Positions 1 to 6,456 of a DNA stretch of 8,555 bases are shown piece after piece. The position numbers and the translations under genes are program-made. The DNA is from Novosphingobium sp. UBA1948 (lineage in GTDB: Bacteria; Pseudomonadota; Alphaproteobacteria; Sphingomonadales; Sphingomonadaceae). The notes below the pieces were generated by a model. The model did no database searches, was not told the origin of the DNA, and saw only the letters and a program-made list of their open reading frames with translations. Position 1 is the first letter of the stretch, and every line of letters starts with the position of its first letter. The DNA lies in NCBI GenBank assembly GCA_002336765.1, contig DDES01000120.1:1-8555 (forward strand), read 5' to 3'.

Positions 1-439
1 CCAGCGTGGCGTTCATCGCCAGCACGACCTCGTCGATGCCGCCGGCGGCGATCCGACCAACCAGGCTGTCGATGCGCAGATCCTCCGGCCGCACGCCTTC
101 GAGCGCGGAGAGACGCCCGCCCAGCACATGATAGCGCCCCGGAAACAGCCGCGAGCGATCGAGCGCCCACAGGTCCGCCACCTCCTCGACCACGCACAGG
201 GCGCGCGCGTCGCGGCGCGGATCGGCGCAGATCGCGCAAGGGTTGGCGGTGTCGACATTGCCGCAGGTGGTGCACTCCACCAGCCGGTCTTTCAGCACGT
301 CCAGCGCGCCGAGCAATTGCGGCAAGGCACTCTCGCGCCGTTTGATCAGCCACAGCACCGCCCGCCGCGCCGAGCGCGGCCCCAGCCCCGGCAGGCGCGC
401 CAAAACCTGCGCCAGTGTCTCGATCTCTTGCGATGCCAT
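1..439 (-). CDS. recR: Recombination mediator protein RecR, N-terminal 146 residues (cut by window edge)
   Basis: RecR works with RecF and RecO to load RecA at single-strand gaps in DNA repair. The start is ATG at 439, reading MASQEIETLAQVLARLPGLG, the usual RecR beginning. In order there is a helix-hairpin-helix region (about residues 8-28, with LPGLGPRSARR), a four-cysteine zinc finger (C56, C59, C68, C71), and a Toprim domain that begins near residue 80 (LCVVEE, then a GGRLSALEGV segment around 107-116). Family members are about 200 residues long, so roughly the last 50 residues, including the rest of Toprim, lie outside the window. The gene is divergent from fmt with a 53-base gap. No frameshift or missing key residue is seen in the visible part. 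I am very sure of the identity. Confidence 0.97.
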   Translation of the reverse strand, partial: MASQEIETLAQVLARLPGLGPRSARRAVLWLIKRRESALPQLLGALDVLKDRLVECTTCGNVDTANPCAICADPRRDARALCVVEEVADLWALDRSRLFPGRYHVLGGRLSALEGVRPEDLRIDSLVGRIAAGGIDEVVLAMNATL

Positions 440-446
440 GCGCGTC

Positions 447-475
447 CAGATAGGGCGGCGCGAGACAAAGGCCAA
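447..475 (-). promoter_or_regulatory. Candidate sigma-70-like promoter for recR
   Basis: On the minus strand TTGGCC (470-475) and TATCTG (447-452) are separated by 17 bases. They match the consensus boxes at four and three of six positions. Transcription would start only a few bases before the recR ATG, giving a nearly leaderless mRNA, which fits the lack of a Shine-Dalgarno sequence ahead of that ATG. This is pattern matching in GC-rich DNA and is weak evidence. Confidence 0.22.
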
Positions 476-492
476 GCTGCGGAAAGCCACTT

Positions 493-1401
493 ATGCGCAT
501 CATCTATATGGGCACGCCCGAATTTGCCGTTCCCGCACTCGAGGCTCTGGTGGCCGCAGGGCATGAGGTGGTGTCCGCCTATACCCAGCCGCCGCGTCCG
601 GGCGGCCGACGCGGGCGGGAATTGACTCCCTCGCCCGTGCACAAGCGCGCCGAGGAACTGGGCATTGAAGTGCGCCATCCCGTCAGCCTGAAGGGCGCGG
701 AGGAGCAGGCCGAATTTGCCGCGCTGAACGCCGATGTCGCGGTGGTGGCGGCCTATGGCCTGATCCTGCCGCGCGCAGTGCTCGATGCGCCGCGCCACGG
801 CTGCCTCAACCTGCATGGCTCGATCCTGCCGCGCTGGCGCGGGGCGGCACCGATCCAGCGGGCGATCCTTGCGGGTGACGCGGAAACGGGCGTGGGCATC
901 ATGCAGATGGAAGCGGGACTGGATACGGGACCGGTGCTGCTGGAAGGCCGCACGTCGATCGAGGGCAAGACTACGGGCGATCTGACCCGTGAACTGGCCA
1001 CGATGGGCGCGCGGCTGATTGTCGAGGTTTTGGGCAACCTTGCCGCCTATCCCCCGCGCACCCAGCCGGACGAAGGCGTAACCTATGCCCACAAGATCGA
1101 CAAAGCCGAGGCAAGGCTGGATTTTGCCGCCGGCGCCGCGCAGGTCGAACGCCAGATCCGCGCCTTCATGCCCGCGCCAGGCGCCTGGTTCGCACTGGAG
1201 GGCGAGCGCTACAAGGTTCTGGCCGCGCAGGTGGTAGAGGGCAAAGGCGAGGCCGGTGTGACACTTGACGATGCGTTGACCATTGCCTGTGGACAGGACG
1301 CCATCCGCGTCATCACCATCCAGCGCGCCGGCAAGCCCGCCATGCCGGTGGCCGACCTGTTGCGCGGACACCCCATTCCCGCCGGAACCATCCTTGTATG
1401 A
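493..1401 (+). CDS. fmt: Methionyl-tRNA formyltransferase
   Basis: Formylates the amino group of Met-tRNA(fMet) with 10-formyltetrahydrofolate, making the initiator tRNA for translation; cytoplasmic. The 302-residue product has the normal family length. The N-terminal transferase domain starts MRIIYMGTPEFAVPALEAL and carries the signature LHGSILPRWRGAAPIQ (107-122). The catalytic residues N106, H108 and D144 fall at the numbers known for the E. coli enzyme. The flexible loop that contacts the acceptor stem is at about 32-48 (QPPRPGGRRGRELTPSP). The C-terminal OB-like tRNA-binding domain covers about 205-302. A purine-rich GGAAAG (481-486) lies 6 bases before the ATG. The stop overlaps the truA start as ATGA, so the two are probably translationally coupled. 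def, often beside fmt, is not in the window. Confidence 0.98.
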   Translation: MRIIYMGTPEFAVPALEALVAAGHEVVSAYTQPPRPGGRRGRELTPSPVHKRAEELGIEVRHPVSLKGAEEQAEFAALNADVAVVAAYGLILPRAVLDAPRHGCLNLHGSILPRWRGAAPIQRAILAGDAETGVGIMQMEAGLDTGPVLLEGRTSIEGKTTGDLTRELATMGARLIVEVLGNLAAYPPRTQPDEGVTYAHKIDKAEARLDFAAGAAQVERQIRAFMPAPGAWFALEGERYKVLAAQVVEGKGEAGVTLDDALTIACGQDAIRVITIQRAGKPAMPVADLLRGHPIPAGTILV

Positions 1402-2153
1402 CCCGTTTCGCCCTCACGCTGGAATTTGACGGCACGCCCTTCATGGGCCTGCAACGGCAGGCGCACGGGCCGAGCGTGCAGCAAGCGGTGGAAGAAGCGA
1501 TCTTCCGCGTCACCGGCGAAACGGTGGTGCTTCACGCCGCTGGCCGCACCGATGCGGGTGTCCATGCGCTGGCGATGCGCGCCCATGTCGATGTGGAGAA
1601 AGACGTCGCCCCCTTCCGGCTGATGGAAGCGCTCAATTTCCACCTGAGGCCCGATCCCGTCGCCGTGCTCGATTGCGTGGTGGTGCCCGACGACTGGCAC
1701 GCGCGCTTTTCCTGCATCGGGCGCAGCTATATCTACCGCATCGTCAACCGCCGCGCGCCGCTCACGCTGGGGCTGCACCGCGCATGGCTGGTGGCAACGC
1801 CGCTCGATGCGCAAGCCATGCACGAGGCGGCGCAGGCGCTGGTCGGCAAGCATGACTTCACCACCTTCCGCTCGGCCTATTGCCAGGCCGCCTCGCCACT
1901 CAAGACGCTGGATACGTTGAATGTGCGGCGCGACGGTGAGGTGGTGACCATCACCACCTCGGCGCGCAGCTATCTGCACCATCAGGTGCGCTCGATGGTC
2001 GGCGCCCTCAGCTTCGTCGGCACGGGTCGCTGGCCGGTCGAGCGCGTGGGCGAGGCTTTGCGCGCCTGCGACCGCGCCGCACTGCCGATCAATGCGCCGC
2101 CCGACGGGTTGTTTTTTGATCGGGCGCTTTATCCCGATGCTCCGGCCCTATGA
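1398..2153 (+). CDS. truA: tRNA pseudouridine(38-40) synthase TruA
   Basis: Converts uridines 38, 39 and 40 in the tRNA anticodon stem-loop to pseudouridine. The 251-residue product starts MTRFALTLEFDGTPFMGLQRQ, the usual TruA opening with the first beta strand and the FDGT motif. The catalytic aspartate is D52 in GRTDAGVHA (49-57), equivalent to D60 in E. coli TruA. Further conserved segments are RSYIYRI near residue 110 and the HHQVRSMVG segment near 194-202. The start codon shares the sequence ATGA with the fmt stop, so reinitiation or coupling from fmt is likely. The last 6 bases overlap the end of the convergent gene at 2148, leaving no room for a terminator between them. Length and motifs are normal. 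Confidence 0.98.
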   Translation: MTRFALTLEFDGTPFMGLQRQAHGPSVQQAVEEAIFRVTGETVVLHAAGRTDAGVHALAMRAHVDVEKDVAPFRLMEALNFHLRPDPVAVLDCVVVPDDWHARFSCIGRSYIYRIVNRRAPLTLGLHRAWLVATPLDAQAMHEAAQALVGKHDFTTFRSAYCQAASPLKTLDTLNVRRDGEVVTITTSARSYLHHQVRSMVGALSFVGTGRWPVERVGEALRACDRAALPINAPPDGLFFDRALYPDAPAL

Positions 2154-2636
2154 TGACGAAGCGGAAACCGGCGTAAATTCCACCCATTCCACCTGCGCGG
2201 TGTGATCTTCGGCCAAACCTGTCGAGGGGCTTGGTGGGGGCGCCCCGTTGCTACTGCCAGCCACCGGATGCGAAAGCCGCGGCGGCATGACAATGCCCGC
2301 CGTCGGCATGGGAACCATAAGGGGCGGAGCAGGCGGCTTGACGCGGGCTCGCTTTACCCCCGTGGCATGCTGGTGGTGGGCAGGCGCCTTTTCCTTGGCC
2401 GCTGCCAACTCCGGTGTCATGGAGAGCGCCGCGACCGCCATGACGGGCACCATTACCATGTAACGCACGCAGACATCGCCCTTGCGATCACAGACCAGCT
2501 TCATGCGCTGGTCGTCGGTCATCATCGTGATATCGGCAACCTCGCGGTTGCACATGCTGCAATGGCCATCCGTGATGAGGTCATCCAGACGGTCAAGATA
2601 GGGACAAGCCCCTTTGATCTTTGGGAATAGTGCCAT
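2148..2636 (-). CDS. Cys/His-rich single-pass membrane protein of unknown function
   Basis: The 162-residue product has no function I can name. Residues 1-58 form a compact cysteine-rich region: C11 (ACPYLDRLDDL), C26 and C29 (HCSMC), C49 and C56 (CDRKGDVC), suggestive of a small metal-binding or redox domain. The CPY...DRL...C-x2-C pattern resembles the N-terminus of small uncharacterised sphingomonad proteins that I recall, but no named family. A hydrophobic segment follows (about 59-75), then an AAAKEK boundary and a low-complexity tail rich in Pro, Ala and His (H87, H88, H90). The N-terminus is probably cytoplasmic and the tail periplasmic. The start is chosen at ATG 2636 because GGGAGG lies 9 bases upstream; an in-frame ATG eight codons earlier has no such site. 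It lies 62 bases downstream of cobS on the same strand and overlaps the end of truA. Confidence 0.8.
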   Translation of the reverse strand: MALFPKIKGACPYLDRLDDLITDGHCSMCNREVADITMMTDDQRMKLVCDRKGDVCVRYMVMVPVMAVAALSMTPELAAAKEKAPAHHQHATGVKRARVKPPAPPLMVPMPTAGIVMPPRLSHPVAGSSNGAPPPSPSTGLAEDHTAQVEWVEFTPVSASSS

Positions 2637-2645
2637 GCCGATCAG

Positions 2646-2651
2646 CCTCCC
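2646..2651 (-). promoter_or_regulatory. Shine-Dalgarno sequence that fixes the start of the Cys-rich gene
   Basis: GGGAGG on the minus strand, 9 bases ahead of ATG 2636. It would lie inside the coding region if translation began at the earlier in-frame ATG at 2660, so it favours the shorter 162-residue product. Confidence 0.6.
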
Positions 2652-2661
2652 GACCGGCATG

Positions 2662-2689
2662 ATACTACATCACATCACAGTGCCTTCAA
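2662..2689 (-). promoter_or_regulatory. Candidate promoter for the Cys-rich membrane protein gene
   Basis: On the minus strand TTGAAG (2684-2689) and TAGTAT (2662-2667) are separated by 16 bases; each box matches the sigma-70 consensus at four of six positions. A transcript would begin near 2655, just upstream of the GGGAGG ribosome binding site and downstream of the ATG at 2660. This again favours the start at 2636. If real, this gene can be expressed independently of cobS. Confidence 0.35.
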
Positions 2690-2698
2690 CCTGAAAAA

Positions 2699-3691
2699 TC
2701 AGGCCTTGCCCACCACGCTTTCCGGCAGATCGGTGCCGAACACGCGCTGGTAATATTCGGCCACCAGCAGGCGCTCGGTCTCGTCACACTTGTTGAGGAA
2801 CGAGAGGCGGAAGGCGAAGCCCAGATCCTTGAAGATCTCGGCATTCTGGGCCCATGTGATGACCGCGCGGGGCGACATGACGGTGGAAATGTCGCCATTG
2901 ATAAAGCCCGCGCGGGTCAGGTCCGCCACGCGCACCATATCGGCCACGGTCTTTTCCGGCAACGAGGGGATCTTCTTGTGAACGATCCCGCTTTCCACCT
3001 CATGCGGCAGATAGTTGAGGCCGACCACAATGTTCCAGCGGTCCATCTGGCCCTGGTTGATGGCCTGCGTACCGTGGTAAAGCCCGCTGGTATCGCCAAG
3101 GCCCACCGTGTTGGCGGTGGCGAACAGGCGGAACCACTTGTTGGGCCGGATCACGCGGTTCTGGTCGAGCAAGGTCAGCTTGCCCTCGGCCTCCAGCACG
3201 CGCTGGATCACGAACATCACATCGGGACGGCCCGCATCATATTCGTCGAACACCAGCGCGGTCGGCGTTTGCAGTGCCCACGGCAGCAACCCCTCGCGGA
3301 ATTCGGTGATCTGCTGGCCATCCTTCAGCACGATAGCGTCGCGCCCGATCAGGTCGATACGGCTGATATGCGCGTCGAGATTGATGCGGATACAGGGCCA
3401 GTTGAGCCGCGCCGCCACCTGCTCGATATGGGTCGATTTGCCGGTGCCGTGATAGCCCTGCACCATCACGCGGCGGTTAAAGGCAAAGCCTGCAAGGATC
3501 GCCAGCGTGGTGTCGGGATCGAACATATAGGTGTCGTCGCGGTCCGGCACGCGCTCGTCCGCCACGGAAAAGGCGGGCACTTTCATGTCGATATCGATGC
3601 CAAACGTCTCGCGCGCATCAACGGTGATGTCGGGCGCGGACAGAACGGTGGTGGAGGCGGAATCGGGCTGGATGTTCAGAATCTCGGTCAT
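2699..3691 (-). CDS. cobS: CobS-type AAA+ ATPase (cobaltochelatase subunit)
   Basis: CobS is the AAA+ motor subunit that, with CobT, drives the CobN chelatase to insert cobalt in aerobic cobalamin synthesis. The 330-residue product shows Walker A GYHGTGKST (79-87), Walker B ALVFDEYD (145-152), sensor 1 FATANT (190-195), a likely arginine finger in MDRW (R218), and a sensor-2-like SPRAVITW (273-280). The N-terminal FGIDIDMKVPAFS segment is typical of CobS rather than of other MoxR ATPases. The start is ATG 3691; a longer TTG start at 3730 would only add an untypical tail. cobT, normally next in line, is absent here: the downstream gene is the Cys-rich membrane protein. The HxlR regulator gene ends 51 bases upstream on the same strand, so read-through from it is possible. 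The family is certain; its role in cobalamin synthesis here cannot be judged without cobN and cobT. Confidence 0.95.
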   Translation of the reverse strand: MTEILNIQPDSASTTVLSAPDITVDARETFGIDIDMKVPAFSVADERVPDRDDTYMFDPDTTLAILAGFAFNRRVMVQGYHGTGKSTHIEQVAARLNWPCIRINLDAHISRIDLIGRDAIVLKDGQQITEFREGLLPWALQTPTALVFDEYDAGRPDVMFVIQRVLEAEGKLTLLDQNRVIRPNKWFRLFATANTVGLGDTSGLYHGTQAINQGQMDRWNIVVGLNYLPHEVESGIVHKKIPSLPEKTVADMVRVADLTRAGFINGDISTVMSPRAVITWAQNAEIFKDLGFAFRLSFLNKCDETERLLVAEYYQRVFGTDLPESVVGKA

Positions 3692-3703
3692 AGTGTCCAC
3701 TCG

Positions 3704-3730
3704 ACTATACGTTGCCCCTCGCGGCTGCAA
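3704..3730 (-). promoter_or_regulatory. Candidate promoter for cobS
   Basis: In the 51-base gap between the HxlR gene and cobS, the minus strand carries TATAGT (3704-3709; five of six consensus positions), with TTGCAG (3725-3730) 15 bases upstream. The spacing is short and the -35 box weak, but the AT-rich stretch stands out from its surroundings. It would let cobS be expressed without the upstream regulator's promoter. Confidence 0.3.
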
Positions 3731-3742
3731 TATATTTGCGCG

Positions 3743-4423
3743 TCAGTCGAAGTGGTTGTTCGCGGCTTGCTCGGGCAGGGCGAACAGGCGGGCAAACCGG
3801 CAGGCCACAGCCCGATCACCGGTGATGCGCAGATCGGGCAAGGCTTCGGGTGGCGCATGGCCATAGAGGAAACGCTTGAAACTGCCGGTGTCGGGTGCCT
3901 CCAGCCCAAGATCGGGCCTGTCCACCTCCCCGCGCGCCACCGCCAGCAAGCCATCGCCAAGCCGCAACGCAAAGCTCTCCTCACCCACGCGCAGCGCCAC
4001 CAGCAAGCGCCACCCTTCCGTTTCCCGCAGCAGCGCACGCATCGAAAGCACCAGCCCCACCGGCGAGAGCGGCAGCGCGACATCGCGGTGCGGCGCGGCC
4101 AGAGCCCAGCGGCACAGTTCGAGCACCAAGGGCTCGGCCGCCATGCCCCAAGGCGTCAGCGCATAGAGCGGGCCATCGCGAGCGACGATGCTCTGCGCCT
4201 CCATCCCCGCAAGACGCTCGGTCAACACCCGCGCGCTGATCCCCGGCAAGGCGCGCCGCAGCGCGCTGAACCGCCGCCCGCCCAGCAGCAGTTCGCGCAG
4301 CACCGGCACTGTCCAGCGCTCGCCCAGCAGTTCCATGCCCAGCGCCGCGCCGCAGGCATCACCATACCAGCGCCCCTGCGGGGCGGGCCGAAGAGTGGCG
4401 CGGGGCGGATCGTCGAGAAACAT
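3743..4423 (-). CDS. HxlR-type winged-helix regulator with C-terminal SCP2-like domain
   Basis: A 226-residue DNA-binding regulator. The HxlR winged helix spans about residues 24-95: C24, then ELLGERWTVPVLRELLLGGR (31-50), RFSALRRALPGISARVLTER (51-70) and YALTPWG (87-93). C24 sits at the position of the redox-active cysteine known in HxlR regulators that sense quinones, aldehydes and disulfide stress. Residues from about 115 onward look like the SCP2-like sterol-carrier fold found at the end of a subgroup of these proteins, possibly a ligand pocket. The start is uncertain. I chose ATG 4423 because a promoter-like pair and an inverted repeat lie directly upstream; GTG 4450 would add nine residues. 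Neither has a Shine-Dalgarno sequence, so a leaderless mRNA is plausible. It is divergent from the 4515-7560 operon, its most likely target, and may also repress itself. Confidence 0.9.
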   Translation of the reverse strand: MFLDDPPRATLRPAPQGRWYGDACGAALGMELLGERWTVPVLRELLLGGRRFSALRRALPGISARVLTERLAGMEAQSIVARDGPLYALTPWGMAAEPLVLELCRWALAAPHRDVALPLSPVGLVLSMRALLRETEGWRLLVALRVGEESFALRLGDGLLAVARGEVDRPDLGLEAPDTGSFKRFLYGHAPPEALPDLRITGDRAVACRFARLFALPEQAANNHFD

Positions 4424-4440
4424 GGTTGTATTTAGTAACC
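4424..4440. promoter_or_regulatory. Candidate HxlR operator: inverted repeat GGTT-N9-AACC
   Basis: The sequence GGTTGTATTTAGTAACC has perfect 4-base arms around an AT-rich centre. It lies in the only divergent gap of the detoxification block and directly before the regulator's ATG. Its length, AT-rich core and GTTACT element (minus strand) resemble known HxlR-family operators in a general way. It overlaps the candidate -10 box of the regulator gene, so binding here would block its own transcription and could also affect the plus-strand operon. The short arms make this a moderate claim. Confidence 0.4.
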
Positions 4441-4460
4441 ACTGTGTCACGCTAAGTCCA
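4432..4460 (-). promoter_or_regulatory. Candidate promoter of the HxlR regulator gene
   Basis: On the minus strand TGGACT (4455-4460) and TACTAA (4432-4437) have 17 bases between them, matching consensus at four and three of six positions. Transcription would start within a base or two of ATG 4423, implying a leaderless mRNA. The -10 box lies inside the candidate operator. Confidence 0.3.
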
Positions 4461-4514
4461 TAAACGAATCACGAAAGGGCATAGTGCTGCCCGCCTGTTC
4501 GAGGGAGAAACCCG
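4441..4514 (+). promoter_or_regulatory. Leader and promoter region of the detoxification operon, with a small hairpin
   Basis: This gap must hold the plus-strand promoter. No pair of boxes is convincing: CATAAA (4459-4464) and CATAGT (4480-4485) are the best -10-like hexamers, each matching at four positions, without a good -35 box. GGGCA (4477-4481) and TGCCC (4488-4492) can form a 5-bp stem with a 6-base loop. GAGGGAG ahead of ATG 4515 is a good ribosome binding site. Confidence 0.35.
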
Positions 4515-5297
4515 ATGGCCAAATTGCATGGCGCGTGGATCTGGTATGAAGTGATGACCACCGACGCCCCCGCCGCCCGCGCCTTTTACGAAAGTGTCGT
4601 GGGCTGGACGATCAAGGAAGGCACCCAGCCGCCAATCTTCTATGGCCATATCGCCCGCGCCGATGGCGCTGAAGTGGGTGGCATGCTGCCGCTGACCGCC
4701 GAAATGCAGGCGATGGGCGCGCGGCCGTGCTGGGCTGGCTATATCGCGGTGGACGACCTGTCCGCCACCATCGCCGACATTCTGACGCGCGGCGGGCGGC
4801 AACTGGCTCCGCGTTTCGACATTCCCGAGGGCAGCTTTGCCATGATGATGGATCCGTGGGGTGCTGCCTTCTATTTGATGCAGCCGGTGCCCATGGAAGG
4901 CAACGGCTCCTCGCGCGCCTTCTCGCCCACCGAGGCGCAAAGCGTGGGCTGGAACGAGCTCTATGCCGGCGATTTCGAGGCCGCCCTCACCTTCTACACG
5001 CAGGTGTTCGGTTGGGATCTGTCGGGCTCGATGGATATGGGCGATTTCGGCACCTACCAGTTCCTGAGCCATGATGGCGTGCCGATCGGGGCCATGATGC
5101 CCAAACCACCCCATGTACCCATGGCCTGCTGGAACCATTACATCCGCGTGAGCGATTTTGACGCCGCGCATCAGGCGGTGCTGGCGGGCGGCGGCACAGT
5201 GCTGCACGGGCCGCAGGAGGTGCCGGGCGGCGACTGGATCATCAACGCGCTCGACCCGCAGGGGGCCGCCTTCGCCATCGTGGGGCAGAAGGCCTGA
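4515..5297 (+). CDS. Two-domain VOC (glyoxalase/bleomycin-resistance fold) protein
   Basis: A 260-residue cytoplasmic protein made of two VOC repeats, about residues 7-123 and 145-257. Each has the pattern of a strand, a helix ending in FY, then a GW turn: WYEVMTTDAPAARAFYESVVGW in the first (10-31) and a matching WNELYAGDFEAALTFY...FGW in the second (146-167). Each domain also ends in a D-P-x-G-A-x-F element (113-119 and 247-253), as in double-domain glyoxalase-like proteins of the mycobacterial CFP30B type. Two such domains can form one pseudo-dimeric active site. Substrate and metal ligands cannot be assigned; family members include enzymes acting on glutathione or aromatic adducts. It is the first gene of the operon, with GAGGGAG 7 bases before the ATG. 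The next gene starts 26 bases on. Confidence 0.9.
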   Translation: MAKLHGAWIWYEVMTTDAPAARAFYESVVGWTIKEGTQPPIFYGHIARADGAEVGGMLPLTAEMQAMGARPCWAGYIAVDDLSATIADILTRGGRQLAPRFDIPEGSFAMMMDPWGAAFYLMQPVPMEGNGSSRAFSPTEAQSVGWNELYAGDFEAALTFYTQVFGWDLSGSMDMGDFGTYQFLSHDGVPIGAMMPKPPHVPMACWNHYIRVSDFDAAHQAVLAGGGTVLHGPQEVPGGDWIINALDPQGAAFAIVGQKA

Positions 5298-5323
5298 TTG
5301 CGGCATAGCGGGGAGCTTTCGAC

Positions 5324-5956
5324 ATGGCCGATTACACGTTTTTCACCAATCCGATGTCGCGCGGACAGATCGCGCGCTGGGCCTTGCATGAGGTGGCTGC
5401 CGATTACGAGCAGGTGATCGTCGAGTATGACCAGCCGCGACCGGCGCCATTGCTGGCCGCCAACGCGATGGGCAAATTGCCGACGCTGATCCACCACACG
5501 GCGCAAGGCGACTATCCGCTGGCCGAATGCGCGGCGATTTGCGCCTATCTGGCCGAAACACATCCCGAGGCCGGACTGCTGCCGACCGCACAGGAGCGGG
5601 CCGCCTATTACCGCTGGCTGTTTTTCGCGGCGGGGCCGGTCGAACAGGCGATCACCGCGCGCTCGATGGGCTTCGAGCCAGAGGGGCGCCAGCAGGGCAT
5701 GGCCGGTTTCGGAAGTTTCGACCGTATGGTGGCATGCCTTGCGGGCCATTTCGAAACCAGCGATTTCGTGTGCGGCGAGCGTTTCACGATGGCCGATGTC
5801 TATGTCGGATCACAGGTGACTTGGGGGCTGATGTTCAAGTCGATGCCCGATCTTCCCGCGCTGGCGGCCTATTCGGCGCGGGTGGTGGAGCGTCCCGCCT
5901 ATATCGCCGCCAAGGCTATCGACCATGCGATGCTGGCCGAAAGAACCGCATCATGA
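5324..5956 (+). CDS. Glutathione S-transferase family protein (first of two)
   Basis: A 210-residue GST: an N-terminal thioredoxin-fold domain (1-83) and an all-helical C-terminal domain (about 90-205). The opening FTNPMSRGQIARWALHE places S12 where bacterial GSTs of this type have the residue that activates glutathione. KLPTL (51-55) contains the conserved cis-proline P53. The G-site motif that normally reads Glu-Ser is Glu-Cys here (E68-C69 in LAECAAICAYL). The C-terminal domain has the folding motif FTMADVYVG with D158 and the usual ending LPALAAYSARVVERPAY. GGGGAG lies 8 bases before the ATG. The stop overlaps the next start as ATGA, indicating translational coupling. The substrate is unknown; in this context it probably conjugates or reduces an electrophile. 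Confidence 0.93.
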   Translation: MADYTFFTNPMSRGQIARWALHEVAADYEQVIVEYDQPRPAPLLAANAMGKLPTLIHHTAQGDYPLAECAAICAYLAETHPEAGLLPTAQERAAYYRWLFFAAGPVEQAITARSMGFEPEGRQQGMAGFGSFDRMVACLAGHFETSDFVCGERFTMADVYVGSQVTWGLMFKSMPDLPALAAYSARVVERPAYIAAKAIDHAMLAERTAS

Positions 5957-6456
5957 GCACCTCCGCCAAAGCGCTGATCTGCCTGTGGTTTGACAAAGAT
6001 GTACATGGCGGGGCCGAGGCGGCGGCCCGCTTCTATGCAGGCCTGTTTCCCGACAGCAGCCTCGGCAAGGTGAGCCGCGCGCCCGGCGATTACCCCGGCG
6101 GCAAGGCGGGCGATGCGCTGGTGGTGGAGTTCACCGTGCTGGGCGTCGCCTGCATCGGCCTCAACGGCGGGCCTTTTGTCCAGCACAGCGAAGCCTTCTC
6201 GTTTCAGGTACCGACCGACACGCAGGAGGAAACCGACCGCTATTGGCATGCCCTCACCGAGGGCGGCGGAACCATGGCCTGTGGCTGGTGCAAGGACCGG
6301 TGGGGCCTGCGTTGGCAGATAACGCCGCGCGCGCTGACCGAAGGCATGGGCGATCCCGATCCGGCGGCGCAGGCACGGGTGTTTGCCGCCATGCAGACGA
6401 TGGTGAAGATCGACATTGCCGCGATCGAGGCGGCGCGGCGCGGGGAGAGCTGCTGA
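5953..6456 (+). CDS. PhnB-like VOC protein (3-demethylubiquinone methyltransferase-like fold)
   Basis: A single-domain VOC protein of 167 residues. Motifs are ICLWFDKDVHGGAEAAARFY (9-28), FPDSS (32-36), a NGGPF-x8-FSF segment (71-84) and GWCKDRWGLRWQITP (111-125), typical of the PhnB/YjdN group. Databases often label this group 3-demethylubiquinone-9 3-methyltransferase, although the fold is not that of a methyltransferase, so I do not infer ubiquinone synthesis. Residues 136-160 form a C-terminal helix. The start is fixed by the ATGA overlap with the GST stop and by MSTSAKALICLWF; an in-frame upstream extension reads through the GST gene in another frame and is not real. Its stop shares one base with the start of the next GST gene (TGATG). 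The exact reaction is unknown. Confidence 0.9.
   Translation: MSTSAKALICLWFDKDVHGGAEAAARFYAGLFPDSSLGKVSRAPGDYPGGKAGDALVVEFTVLGVACIGLNGGPFVQHSEAFSFQVPTDTQEETDRYWHALTEGGGTMACGWCKDRWGLRWQITPRALTEGMGDPDPAAQARVFAAMQTMVKIDIAAIEAARRGESC

Noticed and set aside
346..1371. Long minus-strand ORF of 341 codons opposite fmt
   Set aside because: It lies antisense to fmt, whose catalytic residues and length are all correct, and its start is inside fmt. The translation has no recognisable domain and is Arg/Gly/His-rich, as expected for the complement of a GC-rich gene.
2202..2630. Plus-strand ORF of 142 codons opposite the Cys-rich membrane protein gene
   Set aside because: The minus-strand frame has a strong ribosome binding site, an ordered cysteine pattern and a membrane span. 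The plus-strand translation has none of these.
2690..2703. CCTGA-AAAA-TCAGG stem at the cobS stop as a terminator
   Set aside because: Only 5 base pairs, and on the minus strand the T-run is in the loop, not after the stem. It is too weak to call a terminator.
2978..4435. Plus-strand ORF of 485 codons opposite cobS and the HxlR gene
   Set aside because: It runs antisense across two clear genes and their intergenic gap. Its product is low-complexity (His, Gln, Arg, Pro) with no domain pattern.
4424..4450. GTG 4450 as the HxlR gene start
   Set aside because: It would place the inverted repeat and candidate -10 box inside the coding region, and it has no ribosome binding site. It cannot be excluded, but ATG 4423 fits the regulatory layout better.
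4452..5306. Minus-strand ORF of 284 codons opposite the first VOC gene
   Set aside because: Antisense shadow of a well-supported two-domain VOC protein, with composition typical of shadow frames.
5527..6456. PhnB-like VOC protein as a 309-residue protein with an N-terminal extension
   Set aside because: The extension is the GST gene read in another frame. The ATGA overlap at 5953 gives a 167-residue product that matches the family.
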